A stretch of 64,000 nt of DNA from Pseudomonas sp. B33.4 (GCF_034555375.1 NZ_CP140706.1:5900001-5964000), one strand, 5' to 3'; shown: positions 1 to 10,815, numbered from the stretch's first letter. Notes: generated by a model not told the origin, from the letters alone. Translations and numbers: made by a program.

Positions 1-45
1 TGCCCGGCGCACGGACACCAATCCACAAACGCGCTGTCTGTAGAC

Positions 46-74
46 TTGCTTCAGAGATGATTTGGTTATATTTT
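46..74 (+). promoter_or_regulatory. possible sigma70 promoter for mepM
   Basis: TTGCTT at 46-51 and TATTTT at 69-74 are separated by 17 bases, in an AT-rich stretch about 70 bases before the chosen mepM start. Both hexamers are imperfect, so this is only a candidate. Confidence 0.25.
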
Positions 75-145
75 ATACAGTTATTTCATCTTCATCATGT
101 CATTCATCTTTTCCAATTCATCATTTTTCAAAGTCAAAATTACCT

Positions 146-1570
146 ATGACCACAGAACCGTCTAAAGCGCCTCCGCTTTACCCGAAGACCCACCTGCTCG
201 CCGCAAGTGGAATCGCCGCCCTTCTTAGCCTGGCTCTCCTGGTATTCCCTTCCAGTGATGTTGAAGCCAAAAAGACGACCCTGAGCCTTGAACTGGAAAG
301 TCCCGCTGAACAACTGACACAGGATCAAGACGCTGCTGATGCGGCTCAAGCCACAAATGAGCCGGTCGCTTCACCGTTTGCTCAAATCGAAAACAGTGAC
401 GAAAACACCCCACAAACCGCTGAAGCTGCACCTGTGCCGGCGCCTGCTGCGGAGAAAACAAAAGCTCCCGGCCACCGCGAAGTCGTTGTCGCCAAAGGCG
501 ACACGCTGTCCACGCTGTTCGAAAAAGTCGGCCTGCCAGCTGCTTCCGTACATGAAGTTCTGGCCAGCGATAAACAAGCCAAACAGTTCAGCCAACTCAA
601 ACATGGCCAAAAACTCGAATTCGAATTGAACCCGGAAGGCCAACTGACCAGCCTGCACAGCAAGGTCAGCGACGTCGAAACCATTACCCTGACCAAGAAT
701 GACAAGGGTTATGCCTTCAACCGGGTCACTGCAAAACCTACCGTTCGCACCGCTTATGTCCACGGCGTAATCAATAGCTCGCTCTCCCAATCTGCCGCGC
801 GTGCAGGCCTGTCCCACAGCCTGACCATGGATATGGCCAGCGTCTTTGGCTATGACGTGGACTTCGCTCAGGACATCCGCCAGGGTGACGAATTCGACGT
901 GATCTACGAGCAGAAAGTGGTCAACGGCAAGTCAGTCGGCAACGGCCCGATCCTGTCCGCACGCTTTACCAACCGCGGCAAAACCTACACCGCCGTGCGT
1001 TACACCAACAAACAAGGCAACAGCAGCTACTACACGGCTGACGGCAATAGCATGCGCAAGGCGTTCATCCGTACGCCGGTGGACTTCGCCCGCATCAGCT
1101 CGAAGTTCTCCATGGGCCGCAAGCACCCGATCCTCAACAAGATCCGCGCCCACAAAGGCGTCGATTATGCTGCGCCACGCGGTACGCCGATCAAGGCTGC
1201 CGGCGACGGTAAAGTCTTGCTCGCCGGGCGTCGCGGTGGCTACGGCAACACCGTGATCATCCAGCACGGCAACACTTACCGTACGCTGTATGGCCACATG
1301 CAAGGGTTCGCCAAAGGCGTGAAGACTGGCGGTACCGTGAAACAGGGCCAAGTGATTGGTTACATCGGCACTACCGGCCTGTCCACCGGCCCGCACTTGC
1401 ACTATGAGTTCCAGGTCAATGGCGTTCACGTAGACCCGCTGGGGCAGAAGCTGCCAATGGCTGACCCGATTGCCAAAGCCGAGCGCGCTCGTTTCCTGGC
1501 CCAGAGCCAACCGCTGATGGCGCGCATGGATCAAGAGAAGGCCACCATGCTGGCTTCGAGCAAGCGTTAA
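146..1570 (+). CDS. mepM: peptidoglycan DD-metalloendopeptidase, M23 family (MepM-like)
   Basis: Predicted periplasmic, membrane-anchored murein endopeptidase that cuts peptide cross-links during wall growth. With the ATG at 146 the protein has 474 residues; the frame is open upstream to 62, but that extension looks like untranslated leader. Residues 15-35 form one membrane anchor. A LysM/OapA-like segment follows at about residues 110-165. The M23 (LytM) domain is C-terminal, with zinc ligands H336 and D340 (HKGVD) and H417 and H419 (HLHYEF) all present, so the enzyme should be active. The anmK gene starts three bases after its stop codon, putting a murein cutter beside a murein recycling enzyme. 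In P. aeruginosa the corresponding protein is, from memory, PA0667, a substrate of the protease CtpA. Confidence 0.9.
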   Translation: MTTEPSKAPPLYPKTHLLAASGIAALLSLALLVFPSSDVEAKKTTLSLELESPAEQLTQDQDAADAAQATNEPVASPFAQIENSDENTPQTAEAAPVPAPAAEKTKAPGHREVVVAKGDTLSTLFEKVGLPAASVHEVLASDKQAKQFSQLKHGQKLEFELNPEGQLTSLHSKVSDVETITLTKNDKGYAFNRVTAKPTVRTAYVHGVINSSLSQSAARAGLSHSLTMDMASVFGYDVDFAQDIRQGDEFDVIYEQKVVNGKSVGNGPILSARFTNRGKTYTAVRYTNKQGNSSYYTADGNSMRKAFIRTPVDFARISSKFSMGRKHPILNKIRAHKGVDYAAPRGTPIKAAGDGKVLLAGRRGGYGNTVIIQHGNTYRTLYGHMQGFAKGVKTGGTVKQGQVIGYIGTTGLSTGPHLHYEFQVNGVHVDPLGQKLPMADPIAKAERARFLAQSQPLMARMDQEKATMLASSKR

Positions 1571-2665
<1,095 letters not shown>

Positions 2666-2683
2666 CCAAAACACGGGCAACAA

Positions 2684-2719
2684 AAAACGCCGCAGAACCG
2701 TAAGGTTCTGCGGCGTTTT
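2684..2719. terminator. rho-independent terminator between anmK and erpA
   Basis: A near-perfect stem (AACGCCGCAGAACC / GGTTCTGCGGCGTT, loop GTAA) is flanked by an A run on the left and TTTT on the right, so it can end transcription of both converging genes. Confidence 0.85.
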
Positions 2720-2740
2720 GTTGTCTGCAGCGAAGGACGA

Positions 2741-3091
2741 TCAGATCGAGAACGAAGACCCGCAACCACACGTCGTGGTGGCGTTCGGGTTCTTGATCAC
2801 GAAGCGCGAACCTTCCAGACCTTCCTGGTAATCCACTTCAGCACCGGCCAGGTACTGAAAGCTCATAGGATCAACCACCAGACTCACGCCTTCGCGCTCG
2901 ACGATGGTGTCGTCCTCGGCCACATCTTCATCGAAGGTGAAACCGTATTGAAACCCTGAACAACCGCCGCCCGTAACGAATACGCGCAGCTTCAAGCGAT
3001 CATTCCCCTCTTCATCGACCAGGCTCTTCACCTTGTGCGCGGCACCGTGGGTGAATTGCAAAGCCGTGGGGGTGAAGGATTCGACGCTCAT
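2741..3091 (-). CDS. erpA: iron-sulfur cluster insertion protein ErpA
   Basis: A-type carrier that delivers [4Fe-4S] clusters to apoproteins, including isoprenoid-synthesis enzymes in bacteria where it has been studied. The protein has 116 residues. The three conserved cysteines are present: C44 in GGGCSG and C108 and C110 in the C-terminal CGCGSSF motif. It is a single-gene unit convergent with anmK; about 170 bases separate its start from the argC stop, with a terminator between them. Confidence 0.95.
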   Translation of the reverse strand: MSVESFTPTALQFTHGAAHKVKSLVDEEGNDRLKLRVFVTGGGCSGFQYGFTFDEDVAEDDTIVEREGVSLVVDPMSFQYLAGAEVDYQEGLEGSRFVIKNPNATTTCGCGSSFSI

Positions 3092-3214
3092 GCTGACTAT
3101 CTCCCGGCGTTACGCCGCCATAATGCGTGATGACGCGCATTATCCGCTTCTCCTAGAAAATCGGTCAACTATTGTTACGGTATATCAATAAACCCGATCA
3201 ACTGTTCAGAATGC

Positions 3215-3241
3215 AAAAAGGCCCGTTTGACGGGCCTTTTT
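3215..3241. terminator. terminator downstream of argC
   Basis: AAAAAGGCCCG, a TTTGA loop and CGGGCCTTTTT form a short GC-rich hairpin with A and T tails. It lies just after the argC stop on the minus strand and could also work from the plus strand. Confidence 0.8.
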
Positions 3242-3259
3242 GCTATGCGACTTAAAGTG

Positions 3260-4294
3260 TTACGGCAGCATACCGGCATGGGACAGGCCGAAGCGCTCAT
3301 CCAGACCGAACAGGATGTTCATGTTCTGTACCGCTTGGCCCGACGCGCCTTTGACCAGATTGTCGATCACCGACAACACCACCACCAGATCGCCATCCTG
3401 AGGACGGTGAACGGCTACGCGGCAAACGTTGGCGCCGCGCACGCTACGGGTTTCCGGGTGGCTACCGGCCGGCATTACGTCGACGAACGGTTCGTTGGCA
3501 TAACGCTTTTCGAACAGTGCCTGCAGATCCACCGAACGATCCACCACGGTCGCGTAGAGTGTGGAGTGAATGCCACGGATCATCGGCGTCAGGTGCGGAA
3601 CGAAGGTCAGACCGACATCCTTACCCGCCGCACGACGCAGGCCCTGGCGAATTTCCGGCAGGTGACGATGACCTTTCACCGCGTAAGCTTTCATGCTTTC
3701 CGACGTTTCGGAGTACAGGGAGCCTACAGCCGCACCACGACCGGCACCGCTGACGCCGGACTTGCAGTCGGCGATCAGACGCGCAGTATCAGCCAGACCC
3801 GCCTCCAGCAAAGGCAGGAAACCCAGCTGGGTTGCGGTCGGATAGCAACCTGGCACCGCGATCAGACGGGCTTTCTTGATCTGCTCGCGATTGACTTCCG
3901 GCAGACCGTAAACCGCTTCGTCCAGCAACTCAGGCGCGCCGTGTGGCTGGCCGTACCATTTGGCCCATTCTTCAGCGTCTTGCAGGCGGAAGTCTGCCGA
4001 CAGGTCGATGACCTTGGTGCCTGCCGCCAGCAGTTCGCCCGCCAATGCGTGAGCCACACCATGCGGCGTGGCGAAGAACACCACATCGCAAGCGCCGAGG
4101 GTTTTGATGTCGGGCACGCTGAACGCCAGGCCGTCGTAGTGGCCGCGCAGGTTCGGGTACATGTCAGCCACGGCCAGACCGGCCTCGGATCGGGAAGTGA
4201 TCACCACCACTTCTGCCTGCGGATGCTGTGCCAACAGACGCAGCAATTCGACACCGGTGTAACCCGTGCCGCCGACGATACCGACCTTGACCAT
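3260..4294 (-). CDS. argC: N-acetyl-gamma-glutamyl-phosphate reductase
   Basis: Third step of arginine synthesis: NADPH-dependent reduction of N-acetylglutamyl phosphate to the semialdehyde. The 344-residue length is typical. The N-terminal [18 protein letters not shown] is the dinucleotide-binding loop and C150 in [11 protein letters not shown] is the catalytic cysteine. A GAGG ribosome binding site precedes the ATG. It is divergent from hemJ, with about 130 bases between them that should hold both promoters. Confidence 0.96.
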   Translation of the reverse strand: MVKVGIVGGTGYTGVELLRLLAQHPQAEVVVITSRSEAGLAVADMYPNLRGHYDGLAFSVPDIKTLGACDVVFFATPHGVAHALAGELLAAGTKVIDLSADFRLQDAEEWAKWYGQPHGAPELLDEAVYGLPEVNREQIKKARLIAVPGCYPTATQLGFLPLLEAGLADTARLIADCKSGVSGAGRGAAVGSLYSETSESMKAYAVKGHRHLPEIRQGLRRAAGKDVGLTFVPHLTPMIRGIHSTLYATVVDRSVDLQALFEKRYANEPFVDVMPAGSHPETRSVRGANVCRVAVHRPQDGDLVVVLSVIDNLVKGASGQAVQNMNILFGLDERFGLSHAGMLP

Positions 4295-4428
4295 GACCTG
4301 CCCTCAAAGAACCCACTGGAAAGCCGTCGATAATAGGGGCCGCGCGCGCCTGCGACAACCGTCAAGGTGACGTGCGGACGCTCAAGCCTCTACTATCTGG
4401 CCTACCGTGATTAAGGAAATAACTAAAA

Positions 4429-4857
4429 ATGCTCTATCTATGGATCAAAGCTTTTCACATTGTCAGCATCGTTTGCTGGTTTGCCGGGCTGTTCTACTTG
4501 CCGCGACTGTTTGTTTATCACGCGCAAAGCGAAGACACGATCAGCAAGGAACGCTTCAGCGTCATGGAGCGCAAGTTGTATCGCGGCATCATGGGCCCGG
4601 CAATGATCGCCACGCTGATCTTCGGCGGCTGGCTGATCTACCTCAACCCAAGCATCTTCAGCATGGGTGGCTGGATACACGCAAAACTGACTCTCGTCGT
4701 ATTACTGATCGGCTACCACCACATGTGCGGCGCACAGGTAAAACGTTTTGCCCGTGGCGAAAACACCCGCAGCCATGTCTTTTATCGCTGGTTCAATGAA
4801 GTTCCGGTTCTGATATTGCTGGCTATCGTAATTCTGGTCGTGGTCAAGCCGTTCTAA
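4429..4857 (+). CDS. hemJ: protoporphyrinogen IX oxidase HemJ
   Basis: Integral membrane protein of 142 residues with four hydrophobic segments, matching the HemJ (formerly UPF0093) family that oxidises protoporphyrinogen IX late in haem synthesis in bacteria without HemG or HemY. Conserved features seen are H10 in the first helix (WIKAFHIVSIVCWFAGL), the basic YLPRLFVYH segment at its end, and WIHAKLTLV before the third helix. The start has an AAGGA site seven to eight bases upstream. A nitronate monooxygenase gene follows after 33 bases. Confidence 0.88.
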   Translation: MLYLWIKAFHIVSIVCWFAGLFYLPRLFVYHAQSEDTISKERFSVMERKLYRGIMGPAMIATLIFGGWLIYLNPSIFSMGGWIHAKLTLVVLLIGYHHMCGAQVKRFARGENTRSHVFYRWFNEVPVLILLAIVILVVVKPF

Positions 4858-4890
4858 CTTCAACAAGAACAGATCTTTGGGGTATTCATC

Positions 4891-5859
4891 ATGTCGCTGC
4901 CCGCTTTGCTCGAACAACGCCTGCGCCTGCCTGTGGTGGCCGCGCCGATGTTTCTGATTTCCAATCCTGAGCTGGTGCTCGCCTGCTGCCGCAATGGCGT
5001 GGTCGGCAGTTTTCCGGCACTGAACCAGCGCGAAAGCAGCGGCTTCAAAGCCTGGCTGGAACAGATCGAAGCGGGACTGGCGACACTGGATAACCCGGCG
5101 CCGTATGCGGTGAACCTGATCGTGCACAACAGCAACCCGCGCCTGCAGGCGGACCTGAACATCTGCGTCGAACACAAAGTGCCGATCGTCATCACCAGTC
5201 TCGGCGCGGTGAAGGAGTTGGTCGACGCGGTGCACAGCTATGGTGGTCTGGTATTCCATGACGTGACCACTCGCCGCCACGCCGAGAAAGCGGCTGAGGC
5301 CGGTGTCGACGGCTTGATCGCCGTCGCGGCCGGCGCCGGCGGTCATGCCGGGACCTGGAGCCCGTTTGCGCTGATCGCCGAGATTCGGCAGTTCTTCGAC
5401 AAGACGCTGTTGCTTGCAGGATGTTTGAACCATGGCCATGAGATTCTCGCAGCTCAACTGCTTGGCGCGGATTTGGCCTACTTCGGTACGCGATTTATCG
5501 GCACCACGGAAAGTCATGCGCCTGACGCGTACAAGGAGATGCTGCTGACAGCCAAGGCTGCGGACATCATTCATACTCCAGCGGTGTCGGGAGTGCCGGC
5601 GAGTTTTATGCGCCAGAGCCTTGAGTCCGCCGGTTTCGATATGGCCGCTCTGCAAGGCAAAGGCGAAGTGAACTTCGGCGACAAGCTCAAGCCGATCAGC
5701 GATGAAGCCAAAGCCTGGAAAACCGTGTGGTCTGCCGGTCAAGGCGTAGGGCAGATCGATGACCTGCCGAACGTGGATCAATTGATCGCGCGACTGGACG
5801 CGGAATATCGTCAGGCACAGGAAAACGCGGCGCAGCTGACGAAACACTGGCCACGCTAA
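4891..5859 (+). CDS. nitronate monooxygenase (2-nitropropane dioxygenase family)
   Basis: FMN-dependent TIM-barrel enzyme predicted to oxidise alkyl nitronates such as propionate 3-nitronate. The protein has 322 residues. VVAAPMFLIS near the N-terminus is the family flavin-binding start, and GAGGHAG in the middle carries the conserved histidine. FGTRFIGTTES is the phosphate-binding region. It sits 33 bases after hemJ in the same direction. The exact substrate cannot be read from the sequence. Confidence 0.85.
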   Translation: MSLPALLEQRLRLPVVAAPMFLISNPELVLACCRNGVVGSFPALNQRESSGFKAWLEQIEAGLATLDNPAPYAVNLIVHNSNPRLQADLNICVEHKVPIVITSLGAVKELVDAVHSYGGLVFHDVTTRRHAEKAAEAGVDGLIAVAAGAGGHAGTWSPFALIAEIRQFFDKTLLLAGCLNHGHEILAAQLLGADLAYFGTRFIGTTESHAPDAYKEMLLTAKAADIIHTPAVSGVPASFMRQSLESAGFDMAALQGKGEVNFGDKLKPISDEAKAWKTVWSAGQGVGQIDDLPNVDQLIARLDAEYRQAQENAAQLTKHWPR

Positions 5860-5867
5860 GAAAAACC

Positions 5868-5891
5868 AGGCCAGCCCCGTCGGACTGGCCT
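5868..5891 (+). terminator. weak hairpin after the nitronate monooxygenase gene
   Basis: AGGCCAG and CTGGCCT form a seven-base stem nine bases past the stop codon. There is no proper T run, so it may be only a partial terminator. Confidence 0.35.
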
Positions 5892-5937
5892 TACACTGCT
5901 GACCTTTCAATCTCTTCGCGACAAGGATGCCTCGGCC

Positions 5938-6888
5938 ATGAGCGAACCCCGTTACAAGATCGTATTCGACGGTGCTCTGCAGCCCGGTGTCGATATCACA
6001 ACCGCCAAACTCAATCTGGCGGATCTGTTCAAAAGCGAAGTCGCCGCGATCGAGCGCCTGTTCAATGGTCGCGCCGTCGCACTTAAACGCGATTTGTCCC
6101 ACAGCGATGCGCAGGCTTACCTGCAAGCGCTGAGCAAAACCGGAATCGACGCAAGGATCGAAGCAGAAACAGCCATCGAGCTGAACCTGGCCGATGTTCA
6201 TGAGCATGCTTCGGCTGCGGCGGAACCTGATTCCCCTTATGCACCACCTCGCGCCAGCGTTGGCGAACGTCTGCCGGAGTTTGCCGAACTCAAGCCGTTC
6301 AGTGTCGAAGGACGAATCGGACGTCTGCGTTTTCTGGCGTGGACAATGGTGCTGAGCCTGGTGACCCTGCCCATCATCGGCGTGTTCGCTCTGCTGGCGC
6401 TGGGGTTGGTCAGTGGCGACTCCACCACTGGTCTGATCATCGGCGGGATCTTCGCCTTCTTCCTGTTTATCGCCTTCCTGATCGTCAGCATTCTGTTCAG
6501 CGTTCAACGCCTGCACGACATCGGCTGGTCGGGTTGGCTCTGGCTGCTGAACCTGGTGCCGTTCGTGGGCAGCTTCTTCCCGCTGGTCATCATGGTCGTG
6601 CCGGGCAACAACGGCGCCAACCGCTACGGCCCACCGCCGCCGCCCAACAGCACCGCAGTAAAAGTCTTGTGCTCACTGTGGATCGTGTTTTTCGCGCTGA
6701 TCTTTGCCGGTGGAATGCTCGGCGGGATCTCGGCCATTCAGCAGGAATACGAAAGCAACCTGGAAAGCCGCTACGAAAGTGGCTCGGTGACGACTGATGA
6801 AGTCGAAGTAGAGGTCGAATCACCCGTGGATTCCGCCGACGAAGCAGCCGAAGCGGCGCAGGCCCCTGTAGACTCTGCAAAAGAATGA
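5938..6888 (+). CDS. DUF805 domain membrane protein with an N-terminal soluble domain
   Basis: A 316-residue inner-membrane protein of unknown function. Residues 1-85 form a soluble domain (starting MSEPRYKIVFDGALQPG) that I cannot name. The central DUF805 domain has GRLRFLAWTM, two long hydrophobic segments at about residues 140-165 and 175-200, the QRLHDIGWSGWL signature, a third hydrophobic hairpin and PGNNGANRYGPPPP. A further helix comes near residue 245 and the acidic tail (after residue 285) is rich in E, D and A. It appears to be transcribed alone. Confidence 0.75.
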   Translation: MSEPRYKIVFDGALQPGVDITTAKLNLADLFKSEVAAIERLFNGRAVALKRDLSHSDAQAYLQALSKTGIDARIEAETAIELNLADVHEHASAAAEPDSPYAPPRASVGERLPEFAELKPFSVEGRIGRLRFLAWTMVLSLVTLPIIGVFALLALGLVSGDSTTGLIIGGIFAFFLFIAFLIVSILFSVQRLHDIGWSGWLWLLNLVPFVGSFFPLVIMVVPGNNGANRYGPPPPPNSTAVKVLCSLWIVFFALIFAGGMLGGISAIQQEYESNLESRYESGSVTTDEVEVEVESPVDSADEAAEAAQAPVDSAKE

Positions 6889-6949
6889 ACAGCGCTCCCC
6901 GCCGTGACACCCGCGTCGCTGGCGCGGAGCTGTTGCGATGGAGAATTGC

Positions 6950-7738
6950 ATGACCCGTTACGCTCTGATCACTGGCGCCTCGAGCGGCATCGGCCTGGCC
7001 ATGGCCGAAGCACTGGCCCGGCGCGGCCGCAGCCTGATTCTGGTGGCTCGACAGCGTGATCAGCTGGAAAGTATTGCGATCGAGTTGACCCAACGCTTCG
7101 GTGTTGAAGTGCTGTTCCGCGCCTGCGATCTGGGCGAGCCGTTGCGTCTGTCCGGCTTCCTGCTGGAGCTCGAAGAAGGTGATCGGCAAATCGACTTGCT
7201 GGTCAATTGCGCCGGTATCGGCACCTGCGGCCCGTTCCTTGCGCAAGACTGGATGACCGAGCAGGATCTGATCGAAGTAAACATTCTCGCCCTCACCCGC
7301 CTTTGCCACGCCATCGGCAACAGCATGGCGCTGCAAGGCGGCGGGCAGATTCTCAATGTCGCCTCGGTGGCCGCGTTCAATCCCGGCCCATGGATGAGCA
7401 CCTACTACGCCAGCAAGGCGTATGTGCTGCACTTCTCCGAAGCCTTGCGAGTTGAGCTGAAACAAAGTGCTGTAAAGGTTTCGGTGCTCTGCCCCGGCCC
7501 GACGCGAACGGCATTTTTCCGTACGGCGCAACTGAACAGCGACAAATTCAAAGACAGCAAATTGCTGATGAGCCCTGAGGAAGTCGCGCTGTACACCGTG
7601 CGCGCCCTCGACAAGAACCGGGCGATCATCATTCCAGGGCGGCGCAACCGCTGGTTCGCCTTTTTGCCTCGACTCGGTTCGCGCTGGCTCAACCGCACCA
7701 TTGTCGGCATGGTCAACAAGGCTTACTGCCCGCGCTGA
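6950..7738 (+). CDS. short-chain dehydrogenase/reductase
   Basis: Classical SDR of 262 residues using the ATG at 6950. An upstream in-frame ATG at 6938 is possible, but a TGGAGA site at 6939-6944 fits the later start. TGASSGIG is the nucleotide-binding loop, VNCAGIG the NNAG-type motif, and the catalytic serine and YYASK tyrosine/lysine pair are present. The C-terminal third carries a basic, tryptophan-containing stretch (GRRNRWFAFLPRLG) like SDRs that associate with membranes or act on lipids. Substrate unknown; a monocistronic setting gives no further hint. Confidence 0.8.
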   Translation: MTRYALITGASSGIGLAMAEALARRGRSLILVARQRDQLESIAIELTQRFGVEVLFRACDLGEPLRLSGFLLELEEGDRQIDLLVNCAGIGTCGPFLAQDWMTEQDLIEVNILALTRLCHAIGNSMALQGGGQILNVASVAAFNPGPWMSTYYASKAYVLHFSEALRVELKQSAVKVSVLCPGPTRTAFFRTAQLNSDKFKDSKLLMSPEEVALYTVRALDKNRAIIIPGRRNRWFAFLPRLGSRWLNRTIVGMVNKAYCPR

Positions 7739-7819
7739 ATTGTCCTACAGGTAAAACACTGGGCGGGATTAGCCGCCCTGAGTACACTCAGACCAGCCCA
7801 AACAACGGAGAAAACAGCA

Positions 7820-8158
7820 GTGGATACTCTGTTCACCAAGATCATCAACCGGGAAATCCCGGCCAAGATCATTTACGAGGACGATCAGGTCCTGGCGTTC
7901 CACGATATCGCCCCTCAGGCACCCGTACATTTTTTGGTGATTCCGAAAAAACCGGTGCGCACCCTCAATGATTTGACCGAAGACGACAAGGCTTTGGCCG
8001 GGCATATCCTGTTCACTGCGCAGCGTCTGGCGCTGGAACTGGGCTGCGAGGAAGGTTTCCGCGTGGTGATGAACTGCAATGAGCAGGGTGGGCAAACTGT
8101 CTACCACATTCATATGCACGTACTCGGTCAACGGCAGATGAACTGGCCACCGGGCTAA
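7820..8158 (+). CDS. HIT family purine nucleoside phosphoramidase-like protein (HinT-like)
   Basis: Histidine-triad protein of 112 residues beginning at a GTG with GGAG about eight bases upstream. The C-terminal HIHMHVLG carries the catalytic histidine triad, and the N-terminal LFTKIINREIPAKIIYED is the usual HinT opening. Members hydrolyse AMP-linked phosphoramidates such as AMP-lysine. A REP pair follows and then coq7. Confidence 0.9.
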   Translation: MDTLFTKIINREIPAKIIYEDDQVLAFHDIAPQAPVHFLVIPKKPVRTLNDLTEDDKALAGHILFTAQRLALELGCEEGFRVVMNCNEQGGQTVYHIHMHVLGQRQMNWPPG

Positions 8159-8174
8159 TATCCAGCAAACCTGT

Positions 8175-8258
8175 GTAGGAGCCGCCGAAGGCTGCGATCT
8201 TTTGATCTTCGAGTATCAAAAACAAGATCAAAAGATCGCAGCCTTCGGCGGCTCCTAC
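8175..8258. repeat. REP palindrome, family B (inverted pair)
   Basis: Two 35-base arms are perfect inverted copies starting GTAGGAGCCGCCGAAGGCTG, with about 14 bases between them, in the HIT-coq7 gap. The core GATCGCAGCCTTCGGCGGC recurs with small changes at 24066-24150 and 27391-27465. Confidence 0.9.
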
Positions 8259-8358
8259 ATAAAGCAAAAAGCACATCCAGTGTGACTGATGACCCAGCGC
8301 AAACCTTCCCCGGCCGATTCAGTTAAACTGGCCGCCGAGATTCTTTCCGGAGGTCAGC

Positions 8359-9006
8359 ATGACTACCCAACGTCACTACTCGCCGATTGACCGTCTTCTG
8401 CTGCAAGCCGATGCCGCGATGCGTACCCTGCTGCCTTTCAGTGGCCAGCCGTACCGTCCGTCGCCAGCGATTTTGCAGCCGGACACGCAGATGAGCGATG
8501 AAGACACCCGCCATGTCGCCGGCCTGATGCGCATCAACCATACCGGTGAAGTCTGCGCCCAGGCGCTGTATCAGGGACAGGCGCTGACCGCCAAGCTGCC
8601 CCAGGTTCGCGAAGCCATGGAGCACGCAGCCGAAGAAGAGATTGATCATCTGGTCTGGTGCGAACAGCGCATCCATCAGTTGGGTAGCCACACCAGTGTG
8701 CTCAACCCATTGTTTTACGGGATGTCGTTCGGGATTGGCGCAGTGGCCGGGCTGATCAGCGATAAGGTCAGCCTCGGGTTTGTCGCGGCAACCGAGCATC
8801 AGGTGTGCAAACATTTGAATGAGCACCTGGAACAGTTGCCGGCCGAAGATGAAAAGTCCCGAGCGATTCTGGAGCAGATGCGCATTGATGAAGAACATCA
8901 CGCGGAAAGCGCGCTGGAGGCGGGCGGCTTCCGTTTTCCGGCGCCGGTGAAGTTCGGGATGAGTATTTTGGCGAAGGTGATGACCAAGAGTACTTATCGG
9001 ATCTGA
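8359..9006 (+). CDS. coq7: 2-polyprenyl-3-methyl-6-methoxy-1,4-benzoquinone monooxygenase (Coq7)
   Basis: Di-iron hydroxylase for the penultimate oxygenation in ubiquinone synthesis, working at the inner membrane. The protein has 215 residues. Iron-binding carboxylate/histidine motifs are visible: [34 protein letters not shown] and [25 protein letters not shown] is the hydrophobic membrane-contact region. A strong GGAGGT site precedes the ATG. Pseudomonads use this Coq7 type in place of UbiF. Confidence 0.95.
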   Translation: MTTQRHYSPIDRLLLQADAAMRTLLPFSGQPYRPSPAILQPDTQMSDEDTRHVAGLMRINHTGEVCAQALYQGQALTAKLPQVREAMEHAAEEEIDHLVWCEQRIHQLGSHTSVLNPLFYGMSFGIGAVAGLISDKVSLGFVAATEHQVCKHLNEHLEQLPAEDEKSRAILEQMRIDEEHHAESALEAGGFRFPAPVKFGMSILAKVMTKSTYRI

Positions 9007-9026
9007 GATCCGTTTTGACGCTGGGT

Positions 9027-9057
9027 CCCCCTTCGCGAGCAGGCTCGCTCCCACAGG
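9027..9057. repeat. single REP half-site, family A
   Basis: CTTCGCGAGCAGGCTCGCTC plus CCACAGG is one unpaired copy of the common Pseudomonas REP core, between the coq7 stop and its terminator. Confidence 0.8.
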
Positions 9058-9075
9058 ATTATCTTTTCCAGCAAT

Positions 9076-9111
9076 AAAAAAGGCGACTGCCCTGAGACAG
9101 TCGCCTTTTTT
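9076..9111. terminator. bidirectional terminator between coq7 and speD
   Basis: AAAAAAGGCGACTG and CAGTCGCCTTTTTT flank a CCCTGAGA loop. The A and T tails suit both converging genes. Confidence 0.9.
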
Positions 9112-9124
9112 GTACCCGGGAATC

Positions 9125-9919
9125 TTAGGTCGGCATGTTGCGCGCGTAGAAGATTTCGAGCATTTCATGTTTCACCCGGTCGGTCACCTGAGCCCGTTGC
9201 TCAGGTGACAGATTGCTGGTGGCGTCGCCGAACAGGTAGTTGTCCAGTTCGAAGTTCTTCAGCAACATTTTGGTGTGGAACAGGTTTTCCTGATACACGT
9301 TCACGTCGGTCATCTGGTACGCGTCGCGAGTGTCTTCGGAAAGGTAGTTCTGGATCGAATTGATCTCGTGGTCGATGAAGTGCTTGTTGCCTTCAACGTC
9401 ACGGGTGAAGCCGCGCACACGGTAATCCACAGTCACAATGTCCGAATCGAACTGGTGAATGAGGAAGTTGAGCGCTTTCAACGGTGAAATTACGCCACAG
9501 GTCGACACGTCGATGTCCACACGGAAAGTCGCAATACCAGCGTCCGGATGGATCTCCGGATAGGTGTGCACCGTGATGTGACTCTTGTCGAGGTGGGCCA
9601 GGATGATTTCGGGCAATGGACCCGGGGATTCTTCGATCTGACTTTCAGTCGGGGTCACCGGCTCTTCAGAAATCAGAATCGTGACGCTGGCACCCTGAGG
9701 CTCGTAGTCCTGACTGGCAATGTTCAGGATGTTGGCACCAATGATCTCGACAACTTCTGTGAGAATCTGCGTCAGGCGTTTCGCGTTGTACTCTTGATTG
9801 ATGTACTCGACGTAAGCCTGCTGGTCTTGCGGGGTTTCCGCGTAGCAGATGTCATAGATGTTGAAGCTCAAGGTCTTTGTCAGGTTATTGAACCCGTGGA
9901 GCTTGAGTTTGCTTTTCAC
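9125..9919 (-). CDS. speD: S-adenosylmethionine decarboxylase proenzyme
   Basis: Makes decarboxylated AdoMet, the aminopropyl donor for spermidine. Translation most likely begins at the GTG at 9919 ([15 protein letters not shown]), giving 264 residues, the same length as E. coli SpeD; the frame is open for 14 more codons upstream but those do not resemble the family. An AGAG site lies upstream of the GTG. The self-cleavage site is in [15 protein letters not shown], where the serine after KS becomes the pyruvoyl group. [13 protein letters not shown] and [12 protein letters not shown] are also conserved. Confidence 0.95.
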   Translation of the reverse strand: MKSKLKLHGFNNLTKTLSFNIYDICYAETPQDQQAYVEYINQEYNAKRLTQILTEVVEIIGANILNIASQDYEPQGASVTILISEEPVTPTESQIEESPGPLPEIILAHLDKSHITVHTYPEIHPDAGIATFRVDIDVSTCGVISPLKALNFLIHQFDSDIVTVDYRVRGFTRDVEGNKHFIDHEINSIQNYLSEDTRDAYQMTDVNVYQENLFHTKMLLKNFELDNYLFGDATSNLSPEQRAQVTDRVKHEMLEIFYARNMPT

Positions 9920-10156
9920 CGTTAAAAACTCTCTATGTATGCGGCGCAGCCGCGTGATCAAGCATGCCCGTCAAGTGCGAACAACGCACCTGCGTAGGAC
10001 GGTTAACACCTCTTCGCGATGGCGATTTTGGTTATCTGTTCAGGCGGCTGATCCGTCGGCTGACCGATCACTGCCCTGAAAAAAGTGGCGCATTATGCAG
10101 ACGTCAGCGGGGGATCGCCAGAGTCTGCACTGCTTTTATGATAGTTGAATGTCGGT

Positions 10157-10579
10157 TCAACCGAGTTCGACGATTTCGTAATCGTGAGTGATCGCCACGC
10201 CAGCCGCGCCGAGCATGATCGAGGCCGAGCAATACTTCTCTGCAGACAACTCGATGGCACGTTTGACCTGAGCTTCTTTCAAGCCACGGCCCTTGACCAC
10301 AAAGTGCATGTGGATCTTGGTGAATACCTTTGGATCTTCGGTCGCGCGCTCGGCTTCGAGGAAGGCTTCGCAGCTTTCAACGGCCTGGCGGGACTTTTTC
10401 AGAATGCTGACCACGTCGAAGTTGCTGCAACCGCCAACACCGAGCAGGAGCATTTCCATTGGGCGAACACCCAGATTGCGACCACCGGCGTCCGGCGGAC
10501 CGTCCATGACCACAACATGACCGCTGCCGGATTCGCCGAGGAACATGGCTTCGCCAGCCCATTGGATGCGTGCCTTCAT
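10157..10579 (-). CDS. OsmC/Ohr family protein (YhfA-like)
   Basis: OsmC-fold protein of 140 residues from the ATG at 10579, chosen because GGAG lies eight bases upstream. It has two cysteines in the positions typical of the family, one in LLGVGGCSNFDV and one in QAVESCEAF. OsmC and Ohr proteins reduce organic peroxides with this cysteine pair; the YhfA subgroup is less well characterised and its substrate is not known. It is divergent from vfr, with about 235 bases between the two starts. Confidence 0.8.
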   Translation of the reverse strand: MKARIQWAGEAMFLGESGSGHVVVMDGPPDAGGRNLGVRPMEMLLLGVGGCSNFDVVSILKKSRQAVESCEAFLEAERATEDPKVFTKIHMHFVVKGRGLKEAQVKRAIELSAEKYCSASIMLGAAGVAITHDYEIVELG

Positions 10580-10815
10580 CGCCAAGACTCCACTGTAGAA
10601 AAAAGGGTCGCCAGCTTAGCACAGGGCTTTGTTCGGGCAGCGGCGGCGTTCCTAGGACGGATGCCTCTGCGGCGTAGGTAATTTCTCGAATTTTCGACGA
10701 AGTGTCTGTTAAGCTGGCGCCAATTCGCTGGCGCCCATGCCAGCTGTGTAGCGACCGCCTTCAGCGCCTCATAAAAAAATCAAACATCACCGTGCAGTCT
10801 TTTCGGGATACAACC

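Noticed and set aside
4702..6516. A 604-codon minus-strand frame across the nitronate monooxygenase gene
   Set aside because: It is a shadow of hemJ, the monooxygenase and the DUF805 gene, rich in Q, H and R, with no domain.
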